From positions 1 to 64,000 of the forward strand of contig CAKMWI010000009.1 in the NCBI GenBank assembly GCA_928722015.1: DNA of 64,000 bases. Reading direction: 5' to 3'. The DNA comes from Candidatus Gastranaerophilales bacterium (lineage in GTDB: Bacteria; Cyanobacteriota; Vampirovibrionia; Gastranaerophilales; Gastranaerophilaceae). Shown piece by piece: positions 10,169 to 19,780 of this stretch; position 1 is the stretch's first letter; every line of letters starts with the position of its first letter. The notes under the pieces were generated by a model. That model searched no databases. It saw only the letters and a list, made by a program, of their open reading frames with translations, and was not told the DNA's origin. The position numbers and the translations under genes were made by a program.

Positions 10169-10786
10169 ATGTCAGCTGAAGAAAATGTAAAACTTAGAGA
10201 ATATAAAGAACTAATTGAAATAATTGCAAAAGTAGAGTACCAAAAATTTTCTAATTCCCATTTAATTGAACTTCCGGAATTAGTCAATATTGGGACACAT
10301 GCGTTATATATTCTTTTTAAAAACAATGAACCTGAAAAGTATAATAACACTTATCTTTCTACAGCAATAAAATGGGCAATCAGAAATGAGGTAAGAAGAA
10401 GATACAAATGGTACACGCTTAAAAATAAACAATCCTATGCTGATGAAAATGATGAGACTGCTGATGCTGAACTAAGAGCTGAAGTATATAAAAATATATT
10501 GTCTATTGATGAACTGCAAGATGCAGAAATTCCTACTCAAATTAAATCTGCGGATAGAACTCCGGAAGAATCAATTGAATTTTCAGAATTAAAGGATGGT
10601 ATTTTAGAGTCTATGAAAAAATTACCACCTAGAGAAAGAGAGTTGATAGAATATAAGTTTTTTAAAGAGAAAAAACTAAGAGAAATTGCTGAAGAATTCA
10701 ATATTTCGCAATCAAGAATATCACGAATTATTCAGACTGGACTTGATAGAATAAAAAAAGACTTGGCAAAACAGGGGATTATTTAG
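10169..10786 (+). CDS. RNA polymerase sigma factor, sigma-70 family (sigma-28-like)
   Basis: 205 residues with region 2 (YLSTAIKWAIRNEVRRRYKW, residues about 67-90) and a clear region 4 helix-turn-helix (LPPRERELIEYKFFKEKKLREIAEEFNISQSRISRI split over two helices, residues about 150-190). Region 1 is missing and region 3 is weak, so it is an alternative sigma factor (FliA/WhiG/SigB-like size), not the housekeeping one. It heads an operon, with gcvPB starting 3 bp after its stop, which is an unusual partner. No anti-sigma gene is adjacent. Target promoters unknown. Confidence 0.85.
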   Translation: MSAEENVKLREYKELIEIIAKVEYQKFSNSHLIELPELVNIGTHALYILFKNNEPEKYNNTYLSTAIKWAIRNEVRRRYKWYTLKNKQSYADENDETADAELRAEVYKNILSIDELQDAEIPTQIKSADRTPEESIEFSELKDGILESMKKLPPRERELIEYKFFKEKKLREIAEEFNISQSRISRIIQTGLDRIKKDLAKQGII

Positions 10787-10789
10787 GAT

Positions 10790-12211
10790 ATGAAAACAAT
10801 TTTTGAAAAAAGTAACGGTGTTGATGGCATTAATCTCACCGATGAGAGTATAAATCTTGATTTTTTACACAAAAATCTTTTAAGAAATTCTAAAGTAAAT
10901 CTCCCTCAAGTTAGTGAACTTGAGGTTATGCGCCATTATAAAGAATTATCTGATTTAAACTTTTGCATTGAAAAAGGTTTTTATCCGTTGGGTTCCTGTA
11001 CAATGAAATATAATCCGAAGGTTAATGAATTATTAGCATCATTGGAAGGCTTTAACATACATCCGCTTGTTCAAGATTGTGATGCTCAAGGAGCATTAAA
11101 ACTTATGTATAATCTTCAAAACTGTTTATTGAAAATTACAGGCATGGATGCTATCACGCTACAACCTGCAGCAGGAGCGCATGGTGAAATGACCGGTATG
11201 ATGATTATAAAAAAGTATTTTGATACAATCGGGGAAAATAGAACAAAAGTTATCATTCCTGATTCGGCTCATGGGACAAACCCAGCAAGTGCTAAAATGA
11301 GTGGCTTTGATATTGTTGAAATAAAGTCCAATTCTAAGGGACAAGTTGATATTGAAGCTCTAAAAAATGTTCTGGATAAAAATGTAGCAGCTATTATGAT
11401 GACTAATCCTAATACATTGGGTATTTTTGAGGAAAATGTAGAACAGATATCCAAAATTATGCATGATAACGGTTCATTGCTATATTACGATGGCGCTAAC
11501 TTTAACGCAATAATGGGCCATACGAATCCTAAGCTAATGGGATTCGATGTTGTTCACTTAAACCTTCATAAAACATTTGCTACTCCACATGGCGGCGGCG
11601 GTCCCGGAGCAGGTCCTGTTGCTGTTATTGATAAATTAAAAGATTTTTTACCCGCTCCTGTTATCAAATTTGACGGTGATAAATATTATAAAGACTATAA
11701 CATTAAATACTCTATAGGAAGCGTTAAAGATTTTTATGGGAACTTTTCTGTCCTTGTTAAAGCTTATGCTTATATACTTATGATGGGGAAGGAATTAAAA
11801 AATGTATCTAAAAATGCAGTTTTAAATGCAAATTATCTGAAAGAAAAATTAAAACAGTATTATAACCTTCCTTATGATGAGCCATGTATGCATGAATTTG
11901 TCATAACAGGAGAAAAACAAAAGCATGAAAACGGTGTTTCTACACTCAATATAGCTAAAGCATTAATGGATGGTAATACTCATCCTCCAACTGTTTACTT
12001 TCCATTAATAGTGCATGAAGCTATTATGATTGAGCCAACTGAATCTGAAAATAAAGAAAAATTAGATGAATTTATAGAAACAATGATTGAAATTGCAAAA
12101 ACAGCGTCTAAAAATCCTGAACAGATACTTTCTGCCCCACATTCAACTCCGGTCAAGAAAATTGATGAAGTTCAGGCTGCAAGACACCCAGACTTGAAAT
12201 ATACAACTTAG
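10790..12211 (+). CDS. gcvPB: Glycine dehydrogenase (aminomethyl-transferring) subunit 2, P-protein beta
   Basis: 473 residues, the size of the GcvPB half of the split P-protein. The PLP lysine lies in NLHKTFATPHGGGGPGAGP. GSCTMKYNP and QPAAGAHGEMTG are further family signatures. With GcvPA it decarboxylates glycine and loads the aminomethyl group on the lipoyl arm of GcvH. Neither gcvPA, gcvT nor gcvH is present in this window, so they must lie elsewhere or be absent. Co-transcription with a sigma factor upstream and an activase-like gene 12 bp downstream is likely. No glycine riboswitch was seen. Confidence 0.95.
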   Translation: MKTIFEKSNGVDGINLTDESINLDFLHKNLLRNSKVNLPQVSELEVMRHYKELSDLNFCIEKGFYPLGSCTMKYNPKVNELLASLEGFNIHPLVQDCDAQGALKLMYNLQNCLLKITGMDAITLQPAAGAHGEMTGMMIIKKYFDTIGENRTKVIIPDSAHGTNPASAKMSGFDIVEIKSNSKGQVDIEALKNVLDKNVAAIMMTNPNTLGIFEENVEQISKIMHDNGSLLYYDGANFNAIMGHTNPKLMGFDVVHLNLHKTFATPHGGGGPGAGPVAVIDKLKDFLPAPVIKFDGDKYYKDYNIKYSIGSVKDFYGNFSVLVKAYAYILMMGKELKNVSKNAVLNANYLKEKLKQYYNLPYDEPCMHEFVITGEKQKHENGVSTLNIAKALMDGNTHPPTVYFPLIVHEAIMIEPTESENKEKLDEFIETMIEIAKTASKNPEQILSAPHSTPVKKIDEVQAARHPDLKYTT

Positions 12212-12223
12212 GAAATAAATATT

Positions 12224-13390
12224 ATGAAAAATAAAACAATTGAAAACAAAAAAAAGATATCTTTTCCTCACATGGGAACAATTAGTTATGCTTGGTCAGC
12301 AGCATTACGAATTATTGGCTGCGAACCTTATGTTGAACCGTATACAAGTAAAAAGTCTTTATCACTTGGAACAAAACATGCTCCTGAGGCTATTTGTTTA
12401 CCTTATAAACTTATATTGGGTAATTTTATTGAAGCAATTGAAGGCGGTACAGATTATGTAGCAATGATAACATCACCAGGTTGCTGCAGACTTGGAGAAT
12501 ATGGCAAATGCATTGAAAACGCACTGCATGATTTAGGATATGAAACAAAATATCTTGAACTTCAATTGTATGATGGAATTAAAGGTATGTATAATTTTTT
12601 AAAGGAAGCAAGTGGGAAAAATAATCCTATTCTCTTTGGTAAGGCAATACTTATTGCTATGCTAAAAGTTTTTATGCTTGATAATTTGGAAACCAAACTG
12701 TCCTATTGCAGAGCAAGAGAAATTAAACAAGGTGATGCTGAAAAACATTATCAAAAAGCTCTAAAATATATCGATGAACAAGATACCCTTTTAGGTCTAA
12801 AAAAAGCAAAGCAACAAGTTGAAGAAGAAATGAACAAAGTAGAAATTAACCCTAATAAGGAAGTATTGTATGTTGATATAACAGGCGAAATCTATGTCGT
12901 TAACGATGAATTTTCTAATCAAAATATAGAAAAAGAACTTGGCCGAATGGGGGTACAAGTCAGAAGAAGCCTTACAGTAAGCAGCTTTCTGAAAGATGCA
13001 ATAATTCCAAAAATATTTAGAAAAGGTGAAACACATTTGCAGCGAGCTGACAGGTTAGCAAAACCTTATCTTATGCGTGATATAGGTGGAGATGCATTGG
13101 AATGTGTATCAGATGTTGCCTATGCAAATGAAAGGGGAATAGACGGAATTATACACATCAGCCCGTTTACTTGTATGCCGGAAATAATGTCTCAAAATAT
13201 ATTTCCTGCAATGAGAGAAAATTGTGAAATTCCGATATTGCCGCTTATTATGGATGAACAAACCGGTAGAGCCGGTTATATCACAAGAATAGAGGCTTTT
13301 GTGGATTTAATGAGAAGACGCAAAAGAAAACGTCAAATGAACAAAACTGAAAAAAAAGAAAATATGCAAGAAGAAACCTCTGTTAAATAA
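12224..13390 (+). CDS. Acyl-CoA dehydratase activase-related protein (DUF2229/HgdB-like)
   Basis: 388 residues resembling the DUF2229 portion of the large 2-hydroxyacyl-CoA dehydratase activase proteins. Conserved pieces are the N-terminal FPHMGTISYAW, the Cys-bearing segments EAICLPYKLILG and TSPGCCRLGEYGKC, and HISPFTCMPEIM near the C-terminus; these Cys could ligate an iron-sulfur cluster. The ATPase (ASKHA) activase half is not fused here. The last 30 residues are a charged Lys/Glu tail. A role with a radical-type dehydratase or another double-cubane-cluster enzyme is inferred; the substrate is unknown. ATG 12224 has AGGAA 9 nt upstream. Confidence 0.8.
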   Translation: MKNKTIENKKKISFPHMGTISYAWSAALRIIGCEPYVEPYTSKKSLSLGTKHAPEAICLPYKLILGNFIEAIEGGTDYVAMITSPGCCRLGEYGKCIENALHDLGYETKYLELQLYDGIKGMYNFLKEASGKNNPILFGKAILIAMLKVFMLDNLETKLSYCRAREIKQGDAEKHYQKALKYIDEQDTLLGLKKAKQQVEEEMNKVEINPNKEVLYVDITGEIYVVNDEFSNQNIEKELGRMGVQVRRSLTVSSFLKDAIIPKIFRKGETHLQRADRLAKPYLMRDIGGDALECVSDVAYANERGIDGIIHISPFTCMPEIMSQNIFPAMRENCEIPILPLIMDEQTGRAGYITRIEAFVDLMRRRKRKRQMNKTEKKENMQEETSVK

Positions 13391-13415
13391 TAACTTATTT
13401 AAAAGGAAATTCCAA

Positions 13416-14246
13416 ATGCTTAAATTATTCAAAGACAGTTTAAAAAAAACAAACGATTGTATAATATTAGCCACACCGTTAATTATATTTTTGTCAATAT
13501 TAGGATGGTATTTTACTTATGCAACAAGTTCAGTTGATAATATTCCAAAACTGATACTGGCTATAGTAACCATATTAATTATGGCAAGCGGTTTTTTATC
13601 CGCATGGTTCTATATGGCTAAAAAAACACTACAATTGTCAGATAAAGTTTTTATATTTGATAAAGACAGAGCTAAGGCATTTTGGAGTTTAATTTTATCG
13701 TTACCAAAAGGTATAGGAAGATTATTTTTACCTTTTCTCGGAATAATATCTTTCTCTACAATCGTTTCAGGTTGTGTAATAACTTTAATCACATATTTGG
13801 TTACAAAGTATTTAGGCACAGTTAGCATTGATTTTCTTGACTCCTCAAATATAATGATTTCCAGCAAAGAACTTATAGAAGAAATATCAGAATTACCTCA
13901 ACAAGAAATTATAATTTTAAATTGTTGGTATCTCTTGGTTGTATGCAGCATGTTAATTATGCAATTTTTATCATTATTATGGATTCCTGAAGTCGTCTAT
14001 TGCGAAAAAAATCCATTCAAGGCCCTTTATTTCGCAATAAAAAAACTTTTTATAACCTTTCCAAGTACCATAACACTTTTTTTATACATAAGCTTTCTAA
14101 GCTTAATAATATCTATATTAAATACTTTTTTAATGTTTAACCCTATAGCCTATTTTCTAGTATTAGTATTACACTATTATTTAATAGTTTATATTGTTGT
14201 GTTACTATTTTCATATTACCAACAAGCATTTTTAAAAGATGAGTAA
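13416..14246 (+). CDS. Hypothetical multi-pass membrane protein
   Basis: Not recognised. 276 residues with about six predicted transmembrane segments (roughly 16-38, 44-66, 105-130, 165-190, 207-230 and 235-265) and a hydrophilic stretch around 135-160. AAAGGAA precedes ATG 13416. Its last 8 bases overlap the start of miaA, so the two are translationally coupled. The pattern resembles poorly characterised integral membrane proteins of the DUF4013/YciC sort, but this is only a resemblance. Confidence 0.75.
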   Translation: MLKLFKDSLKKTNDCIILATPLIIFLSILGWYFTYATSSVDNIPKLILAIVTILIMASGFLSAWFYMAKKTLQLSDKVFIFDKDRAKAFWSLILSLPKGIGRLFLPFLGIISFSTIVSGCVITLITYLVTKYLGTVSIDFLDSSNIMISSKELIEEISELPQQEIIILNCWYLLVVCSMLIMQFLSLLWIPEVVYCEKNPFKALYFAIKKLFITFPSTITLFLYISFLSLIISILNTFLMFNPIAYFLVLVLHYYLIVYIVVLLFSYYQQAFLKDE

Positions 14247-15117
14247 CAAAAAACAGATAAAAGTTATTGCAATAGTAGGTGCCACAGCAAGCGGAAAAAC
14301 TGCTTACTCTATTGAACTTGCGAAAAAAATTAATGGAGAAATTATATCAGCCGATTCAAGATTAGTATACAAAGGCTTTGATATCGGAACAGCAAAACCA
14401 ACTAAGCAAGAGAGACAAGGAATTCCTCATCACTTGATTGATATTGTAGAACCGGAATTTGACTATTCTGCTGGATTATTTCAAAAACAAGCACGAGAGG
14501 TAATACTTGAAATAAATAGCAGAGGAAATGTACCAATTATTGTTGGTGGTACAGGACTTTATATAGATATATTACTAAAAAACTTTGACTTACCACAAAT
14601 TCCACCAAATAAGGATTTTAGAAAAAATTTAGCTAACACTGATGTACATTACTTATTCGAATTATTAAAAAATAAAGATTCAGAAGCGGCAGAGTCAATA
14701 GATAGTAATGACAGAAAAAAAATTATCAGAGCCCTTGAAATAATTGCAACAACAGGTAAGCCTCTGAAGCAATCACGAGGTATCCAACAGCAAGAATTTG
14801 ATATTCAGTGGATAGGAAGAAATTTTGATAGAATAACATTATATAACAGAATCAATAGCCGTGTTGATACTATGTTTGAGCAAGGTTTGTTAGACGAAAC
14901 AAAAAATTTATTAGAAAAGCATGGTAAAATACCAAACCTTATTAATACCATTGGATATAGAGAAGTTATTGGTTACATAGATAATAAGTACTCTCTTGAT
15001 GAAGCAAAAGAATTATTAAAGAAGAATACTCGTAATTATGCAAAACGACAATTAACCTGGTTTAGAAAAAATACTAATATTGAATGGAATATCTATCCAG
15101 ATAAATTGAAAAAATAA
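14239..15117 (+). CDS. miaA: tRNA dimethylallyltransferase
   Basis: 292 residues. P-loop GATASGKT near the N-terminus, the DSRLVYKGFDIGTAKP segment with the catalytic Asp, HHLIDI, GGTGLYI and the C-terminal RNYAKRQLTWFR are all family hallmarks. The enzyme transfers dimethylallyl from DMAPP to A37 of tRNAs reading UNN codons, improving reading accuracy. It starts inside the upstream membrane protein gene (8-bp overlap). Its stop codon abuts that of the convergent YhcH-like gene with no gap and no terminator. Confidence 0.96.
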   Translation: MSNKKQIKVIAIVGATASGKTAYSIELAKKINGEIISADSRLVYKGFDIGTAKPTKQERQGIPHHLIDIVEPEFDYSAGLFQKQAREVILEINSRGNVPIIVGGTGLYIDILLKNFDLPQIPPNKDFRKNLANTDVHYLFELLKNKDSEAAESIDSNDRKKIIRALEIIATTGKPLKQSRGIQQQEFDIQWIGRNFDRITLYNRINSRVDTMFEQGLLDETKNLLEKHGKIPNLINTIGYREVIGYIDNKYSLDEAKELLKKNTRNYAKRQLTWFRKNTNIEWNIYPDKLKK

Positions 15118-15567
15118 TTATATTTTTATCTTTATTACAACCTTTAAAACTTCACTTTTATTATCATTCGGTGCAATTTGAGGAGCATGAGCTTCATGAG
15201 GGAAAAGCATAACAAAATTAGTACCATCAAGTGTGATATGCTTCTTTAATGATACATCATCCGAATAAAAAATAATATCCCTATCTTCCTCATAAGGAAT
15301 TAAGGTACTTAGCCCTGAAATATTTGTTGTATAGATATTTTCACATCCCTGTAATACAATCTGAATGTCTATATATTTTTTATGAGCCTCAAATTTAGCT
15401 TCATCTTTGTATTTTGTAGTATACCGCTCAATATTGACATAAACATCATCAGATAAATTCTGCCTACCAAGCGATAAATTATTACAATCTAAATTACTAA
15501 CAAAATTGATAACACAATCTGGAATATTTTTATATAAAGCAAGGTATTCTAACTTATCAACAATCAT
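15118..15567 (-). CDS. YhcH/YjgK/YiaL family protein (DUF386)
   Basis: 149 residues of the cupin-like DUF386 family. Typical motifs are AKFEAHKKYIDIQIVLQG with the metal-ligand HxxYxD/Q pattern, and FVMLFPHEAHAP with a second His. Members include the beta-galactosidase subunit EbgC and biofilm regulator TabA, and some act on sialic acid derivatives, so a sugar-related role is likely but the substrate is not clear. ATG 15567 is chosen because GGAG sits 5-6 nt upstream; a GTG two codons earlier is weaker. Confidence 0.88.
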   Translation of the reverse strand: MIVDKLEYLALYKNIPDCVINFVSNLDCNNLSLGRQNLSDDVYVNIERYTTKYKDEAKFEAHKKYIDIQIVLQGCENIYTTNISGLSTLIPYEEDRDIIFYSDDVSLKKHITLDGTNFVMLFPHEAHAPQIAPNDNKSEVLKVVIKIKI

Positions 15568-15587
15568 TACCACTCCTAACTAATAAA

Positions 15588-15625
15588 TAGGGACTCCGGC
15601 TATTTACCAAAGTCCCTATAATTTT
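15588..15625 (-). terminator. Terminator hairpin after the large pseudopilin gene
   Basis: Inverted repeat TAGGGACT / AGTCCCTA (15588-15595 with 15611-15618) lies just past the stop of the gene ending at 15634. A short A/T tail follows on the minus strand. Confidence 0.6.
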
Positions 15626-15633
15626 ACAAATTA

Positions 15634-18219
15634 TTAGAACATTCTAAGTTTGTTTCTTACACTAACGAAACATTTATGGCTGTCGCAAGGGTTTGTTCCA
15701 TTTATATCCTTATATTTTTTCCCTAAATTCAAACAATAAGGAGTATTTTTACCAATCCATCTAGCTTCACAAGCAGCTCTTGCAAATGAAACGTTAGGAT
15801 ATGCTATATATCTTTGACGTCTATCAGTATTTATATCTGTTTCGTAGTAATAAACGTCTGTAGGAAGCATTGTTGAACTGTTACCTGCAGTGTACAATGA
15901 CGTAGATGCAGATGTTTTACTCTTATCAGCATTTAATGGATAGCCAGGGTAAACACGGCCATTTGCACTCACATAGAATGGAAATACGTCTTCCCACAAT
16001 GTTCCTGCACCTTTTTCACCATTTATATCAACGAAAACAGTAAAACCGTTAATAGCAAATGCTCTATTATCCTTTTCAGGATCACCTCCAAGTAAATCGG
16101 TTACGTCTGAAGATGAACAACAGTTTCTTGCATCACCCATTTTGTCAAGACTATTTGAGTCCATTGTAAAACAGTGTTTTTCACCACGGCACAAATATTC
16201 ACCACTTGTAGCCTTACAAGTTGTTGGAGTTGTTTTTTGATTAGCTCCCCCAACATTTGTTATATCTCTACAAATATTTTGAGTGTCAGAAATACTTGTC
16301 GGGTTATATGATAATCCTGGAATAGATGCCATTTTATTACCTAAAATCCATAACCTCAAACCATTTGTAAATGTAATATGAGGGGTCAATCTTGAAAATG
16401 CACCGTCTTTACTTTTTATAGACAAATATTGATTATCAGTGCCCTTTGCAGCATTAAACACAGAAGTATTATACTTGGTATCTGTAAAACCGTTACAAGA
16501 AGATGAAATTATATTCCAATTATCAGCAATTTTTTCACAAAGTCTTTTTGCTTTAACAATAGGTACATTTGGAACACATACTTCATTTTCCTCATCCAAA
16601 TGAGATCCTTTGGCACAAGATGTCAATTTACACCACATACCAGCACCAGAACCCTGAGCCGTATATCCCTCTACGCATTCACAGGAGGTTGAACCATTGA
16701 ATACAGAGTGTTCAGGACAACAAGTATTAGTATGAGGATTGAAATCAGTTGCGCAACTTATACATGTATTATAAGCAGTAGCATAAACAGTAGAGTCCGG
16801 AGTATCAGGCTGAGGACAGCAAACCTTTGAATTATTTGCAGCTATATAAGGATAACCTGATTTACATACACAGTTTGTAGAATAATATTTACCACTGCCA
16901 GCGGAGCCACCAGCATTTTGCATATTATAATATCCGTATGCTGGAACACAAATATTATCAACAGTAGGTCTTACCCAAGACTCATCATTATTTACAATTC
17001 CAGAATCTTCATTATTGGAAGAGATATATAAATTACATCCCCCGTCTTTATAATCAACACTGTATGTTGAAGTATCTCCCTCAGGAGCCCTACAATATGA
17101 GCTCACATAACTTCTACAAAATGCACTTGCATAAGTCCCGTTTTCTATAGCTGTAACCATAGAATCTAAAATATTTTTAACTGCATTCATATAAGCTGAC
17201 TCGCTCATAGTACCTGTAGGATCCTCGACTAATATACAACTATCATCACTAAAGAAGCCATCAACATAGTCTCTTGCCTCTTCATCTGTAGGACAGTCAG
17301 TTAAACCTTCTGCCGAACGAATATACTGTTCAACATCAACAGGTCTTAAAATATGACAACCATAATCTTCCTTATATTTATTTGTCGGAGTACAAGTTAT
17401 AGTTGTATTAGGTTGAGATGTATATGTTGAACAAGAATCTAAATTATCTTCACAAGTTTCAGTTTCTTGCCACTCTTCTTTACAATCCGGATCGACTTTA
17501 TTTCCTTCTTCATCAACTTCACAAGTAGTTTTAGTTTTTACAGTTGTACATTTTTTATATTTTTGTTTAAAAACATAATTTGGATTGCAAGAAGGGGCAT
17601 CAGCTAAATTTAACTTTTCGGAATTACAACAATTTGACTTATTTCTATCACACTTAGCTTTTACTACACAATTGTATCCATTACCATCACACTCTTTTTT
17701 ATACCAATCCTTATTTGACTCATCCGGATCACACACATCTTTACCGGCACAATATTGTAATGTAATAGAATACATATTATAACCTTCCCCATCAAATATT
17801 GCCCTAGTTTGAGTTCCAGCGTAAGATTTAGGAAAGAGTTTTCTAAATAGATACTGTTCTGAATAAGCAAATTTCGCACCTAAATTGGCAAAAAAGAACT
17901 TTACTCTCTTTGCTGGAGTTAAAACAAATTTCTTATTTTTACTCTTTTCTGTAATAACAACAGGATCTATCTTAGTATGAGCAATCCTTGTACCATCATC
18001 AAGTCTTGCTGTATCTTCCTCATCGCCTAAGGCAACAATTTGGCCACCTAATTTTTCTATAGTTCGATATGCCATATAATAAGAATATTCATCAGATTTT
18101 CTAAGTTGATTATTGATTACCGGCACAAGCGCTAATGCTAAAATAGCAATAATTAACACTGCTAATGCAATTTCCATCAACGTAAATCCAGGTTTTTTGT
18201 TATTTCTAAAGAAATTCAT
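15634..18219 (-). CDS. Giant cysteine-rich pseudopilin
   Basis: 861 residues. The N-terminus is a type III prepilin leader and helix (KKPGFTLMEIALAVLIIAIL): cleavage after the Gly leaves F+1 and E+5, as prepilin peptidase requires. Classical pseudopilins are 110-350 residues; here the ectodomain exceeds 800 and has about 46 Cys, many in CC or CxC pairs. The stretch at about 490-560 (CCPEHSVFNGSTSCECVEGY) looks EGF-like. Disulfides imply an oxidising extracellular site. Strong GGAGG precedes ATG 18219. It could be the tip or a minor pilin of a type IV pilus or type II secretion pseudopilus; the ectodomain function is unknown. No neighbouring pilus-assembly genes are visible. Confidence 0.85.
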   Translation of the reverse strand: MNFFRNNKKPGFTLMEIALAVLIIAILALALVPVINNQLRKSDEYSYYMAYRTIEKLGGQIVALGDEEDTARLDDGTRIAHTKIDPVVITEKSKNKKFVLTPAKRVKFFFANLGAKFAYSEQYLFRKLFPKSYAGTQTRAIFDGEGYNMYSITLQYCAGKDVCDPDESNKDWYKKECDGNGYNCVVKAKCDRNKSNCCNSEKLNLADAPSCNPNYVFKQKYKKCTTVKTKTTCEVDEEGNKVDPDCKEEWQETETCEDNLDSCSTYTSQPNTTITCTPTNKYKEDYGCHILRPVDVEQYIRSAEGLTDCPTDEEARDYVDGFFSDDSCILVEDPTGTMSESAYMNAVKNILDSMVTAIENGTYASAFCRSYVSSYCRAPEGDTSTYSVDYKDGGCNLYISSNNEDSGIVNNDESWVRPTVDNICVPAYGYYNMQNAGGSAGSGKYYSTNCVCKSGYPYIAANNSKVCCPQPDTPDSTVYATAYNTCISCATDFNPHTNTCCPEHSVFNGSTSCECVEGYTAQGSGAGMWCKLTSCAKGSHLDEENEVCVPNVPIVKAKRLCEKIADNWNIISSSCNGFTDTKYNTSVFNAAKGTDNQYLSIKSKDGAFSRLTPHITFTNGLRLWILGNKMASIPGLSYNPTSISDTQNICRDITNVGGANQKTTPTTCKATSGEYLCRGEKHCFTMDSNSLDKMGDARNCCSSSDVTDLLGGDPEKDNRAFAINGFTVFVDINGEKGAGTLWEDVFPFYVSANGRVYPGYPLNADKSKTSASTSLYTAGNSSTMLPTDVYYYETDINTDRRQRYIAYPNVSFARAACEARWIGKNTPYCLNLGKKYKDINGTNPCDSHKCFVSVRNKLRMF

Positions 18220-18230
18220 TATACCTCCAA

Positions 18231-19055
18231 TTATATTAACTCTAACATTGCTTTTTCATAATCATCTTTTGCAGGAGCCTTACCATGCCAACCAGCATTA
18301 TTTTCCATAAAACTAACGCCTTTACCCTTAATTGTATTAGCAATAATGGCAGTAGGCAAGTCTGAATGTTTTGCTTGTTCAATGGCAGAATAAATTGACA
18401 GGATATCATGACCATCAATTTCCAATACATTCCAATTGAAAGCTTTTATTTTATCTGCAAGATTATCAAGAGGCTTAACTTTTTCGGTTTCGCCATCAAT
18501 TTGTAATCTATTTCTATCAATAATAGCAATTAAATTATTTAATTTTCTATGAGGAGCTTGCATAAAGGCTTCCCAAACATTTCCTTCCTGCAATTCACCA
18601 TCACCCAATAAAACAAAAACATTTGCAGGATTATTATCAATTTTTAATGATATTGCTATTCCACACGCAATAGATAAACCTTGACCCAAAGAACCAGTAG
18701 CAACCTCAACTCCCGGACACCACAAAGATGGATGACCTTGAAGTCTGGTACCCAACTTTCTAAATGAAGAAAGCTCTTTTTTAGGAATAAAACCAAGTTG
18801 AGCCAATACTGAATAATATACAGGTGAAACATGCCCTTTAGATAAAACAAATCTGTCCCTATCCTGATAATTTTCAGACAATTTTCCTTTAGGTGAATGT
18901 TTCATACATTTATGAAACAGTACAGTCATTATTTCACAAGAAGACAAAGAACCGCCAATATGGCCAGATTGAGCAGAATATACCATTTCAATCACATTTT
19001 TTCTGTTTTCTTTGCATAATTTTTTTAGTTCATTTATTTGTATATCTGTTAACAT
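18231..19055 (-). CDS. Transketolase, N-terminal (TPP-binding) subunit
   Basis: 274 residues, the N-terminal half of a split transketolase. The TPP/Mg motif is GDGELQEGNVWEAF ... AIIDRN, and SKGHVSPVYYSVLAQLG plus GSLGQGLSIACG are typical. It provides the cofactor-binding half of the enzyme that moves two-carbon ketol units in the pentose phosphate pathway. Its partner, the C-terminal subunit, is not next to it but at 46007-46975. It starts 2 bp after the stop of the WecG-type gene, so it is translationally coupled to envelope-sugar metabolism. Confidence 0.93.
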   Translation of the reverse strand: MLTDIQINELKKLCKENRKNVIEMVYSAQSGHIGGSLSSCEIMTVLFHKCMKHSPKGKLSENYQDRDRFVLSKGHVSPVYYSVLAQLGFIPKKELSSFRKLGTRLQGHPSLWCPGVEVATGSLGQGLSIACGIAISLKIDNNPANVFVLLGDGELQEGNVWEAFMQAPHRKLNNLIAIIDRNRLQIDGETEKVKPLDNLADKIKAFNWNVLEIDGHDILSIYSAIEQAKHSDLPTAIIANTIKGKGVSFMENNAGWHGKAPAKDDYEKAMLELI

Positions 19056-19057
19056 AA

Positions 19058-19774
19058 TCAGTGCTTGCTCAACCTTTCTTTAAAAACTTTAAGTACAAAT
19101 AATGGTAAAGTTGGGAAAATTCGCTTTATTCGCTTTGGTTCCCTTATAGTTCTGTATAACCACTCAAGTCCTAATTTTTGATATATAACCGGAGCTCTTT
19201 TTACAGTACCTGCCCAAACATCGAAACTTCCACCCAATCCTATCATTGTAGAATTTGGCAAATAATTTTTCAATTCATTAATAAAAAATTCTTGCTTTGG
19301 AGACCCTAACGCAACTAATACTAAATCCGGACTAGAGTTTATAACATCTTCAAAAATTGCCTTATTGTCATTGAAATAACCATCATGTGCATAGACAATA
19401 TTAAGATTATCAATTTCAGAACACAAATTTTTGACAGCCAAATCAATAACTTCCGGCTTAGCTCCAATCATGGCTATCGACTTACCTTCTTTAGAAAACT
19501 TAACAATTAATGCTTTTCCCAATTCTATACCTGCTATTCTATGAACTTTATAGCCTAATATTCTTAAACCAAGTTCTACACCAATACCATCCGGCACAAC
19601 AAGATTAGCAGTATCAATAACCCTTGCAAAATCCGGCATAGATTGAGCTGTAGAAATCATTTCAGGATTAATAGTAACAATTTGTCCAGGGGTAGACGCA
19701 GCATACTCAACAGCCTCCTCAAATGTAAAAGTATCAACATTAAATCCCAAAATTTTAACCAAGTCTCTATCCAT
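19058..19774 (-). CDS. WecG/TagA/CpsF family glycosyltransferase
   Basis: 238 residues, GT26 family. Typical segments are VTINPEMISTAQ, PDGIGVELGLRILG, GAKPEVIDLAVKNL, LVALGSPKQEFFI and GLGGSFDVWAGTVKRAP, ending in EWLYRTIREPKR. These peripheral membrane enzymes add ManNAc-type sugars to lipid-linked intermediates of surface polymers (enterobacterial common antigen, teichoic linkage). ATG 19774 is chosen because TATAAT (19786-19781) ends 6 nt upstream, so the transcript would be leaderless; the ATG at 19792 would lie upstream of that -10. Confidence 0.92.
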   Translation of the reverse strand: MDRDLVKILGFNVDTFTFEEAVEYAASTPGQIVTINPEMISTAQSMPDFARVIDTANLVVPDGIGVELGLRILGYKVHRIAGIELGKALIVKFSKEGKSIAMIGAKPEVIDLAVKNLCSEIDNLNIVYAHDGYFNDNKAIFEDVINSSPDLVLVALGSPKQEFFINELKNYLPNSTMIGLGGSFDVWAGTVKRAPVIYQKLGLEWLYRTIREPKRIKRIFPTLPLFVLKVFKERLSKH

Positions 19775-19780
19775 AAGTCT

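Noticed and set aside
12197..12223. Glycine riboswitch near gcvPB
   Set aside because: Gap regions around the operon are too short and show no aptamer-like pair of hairpins.
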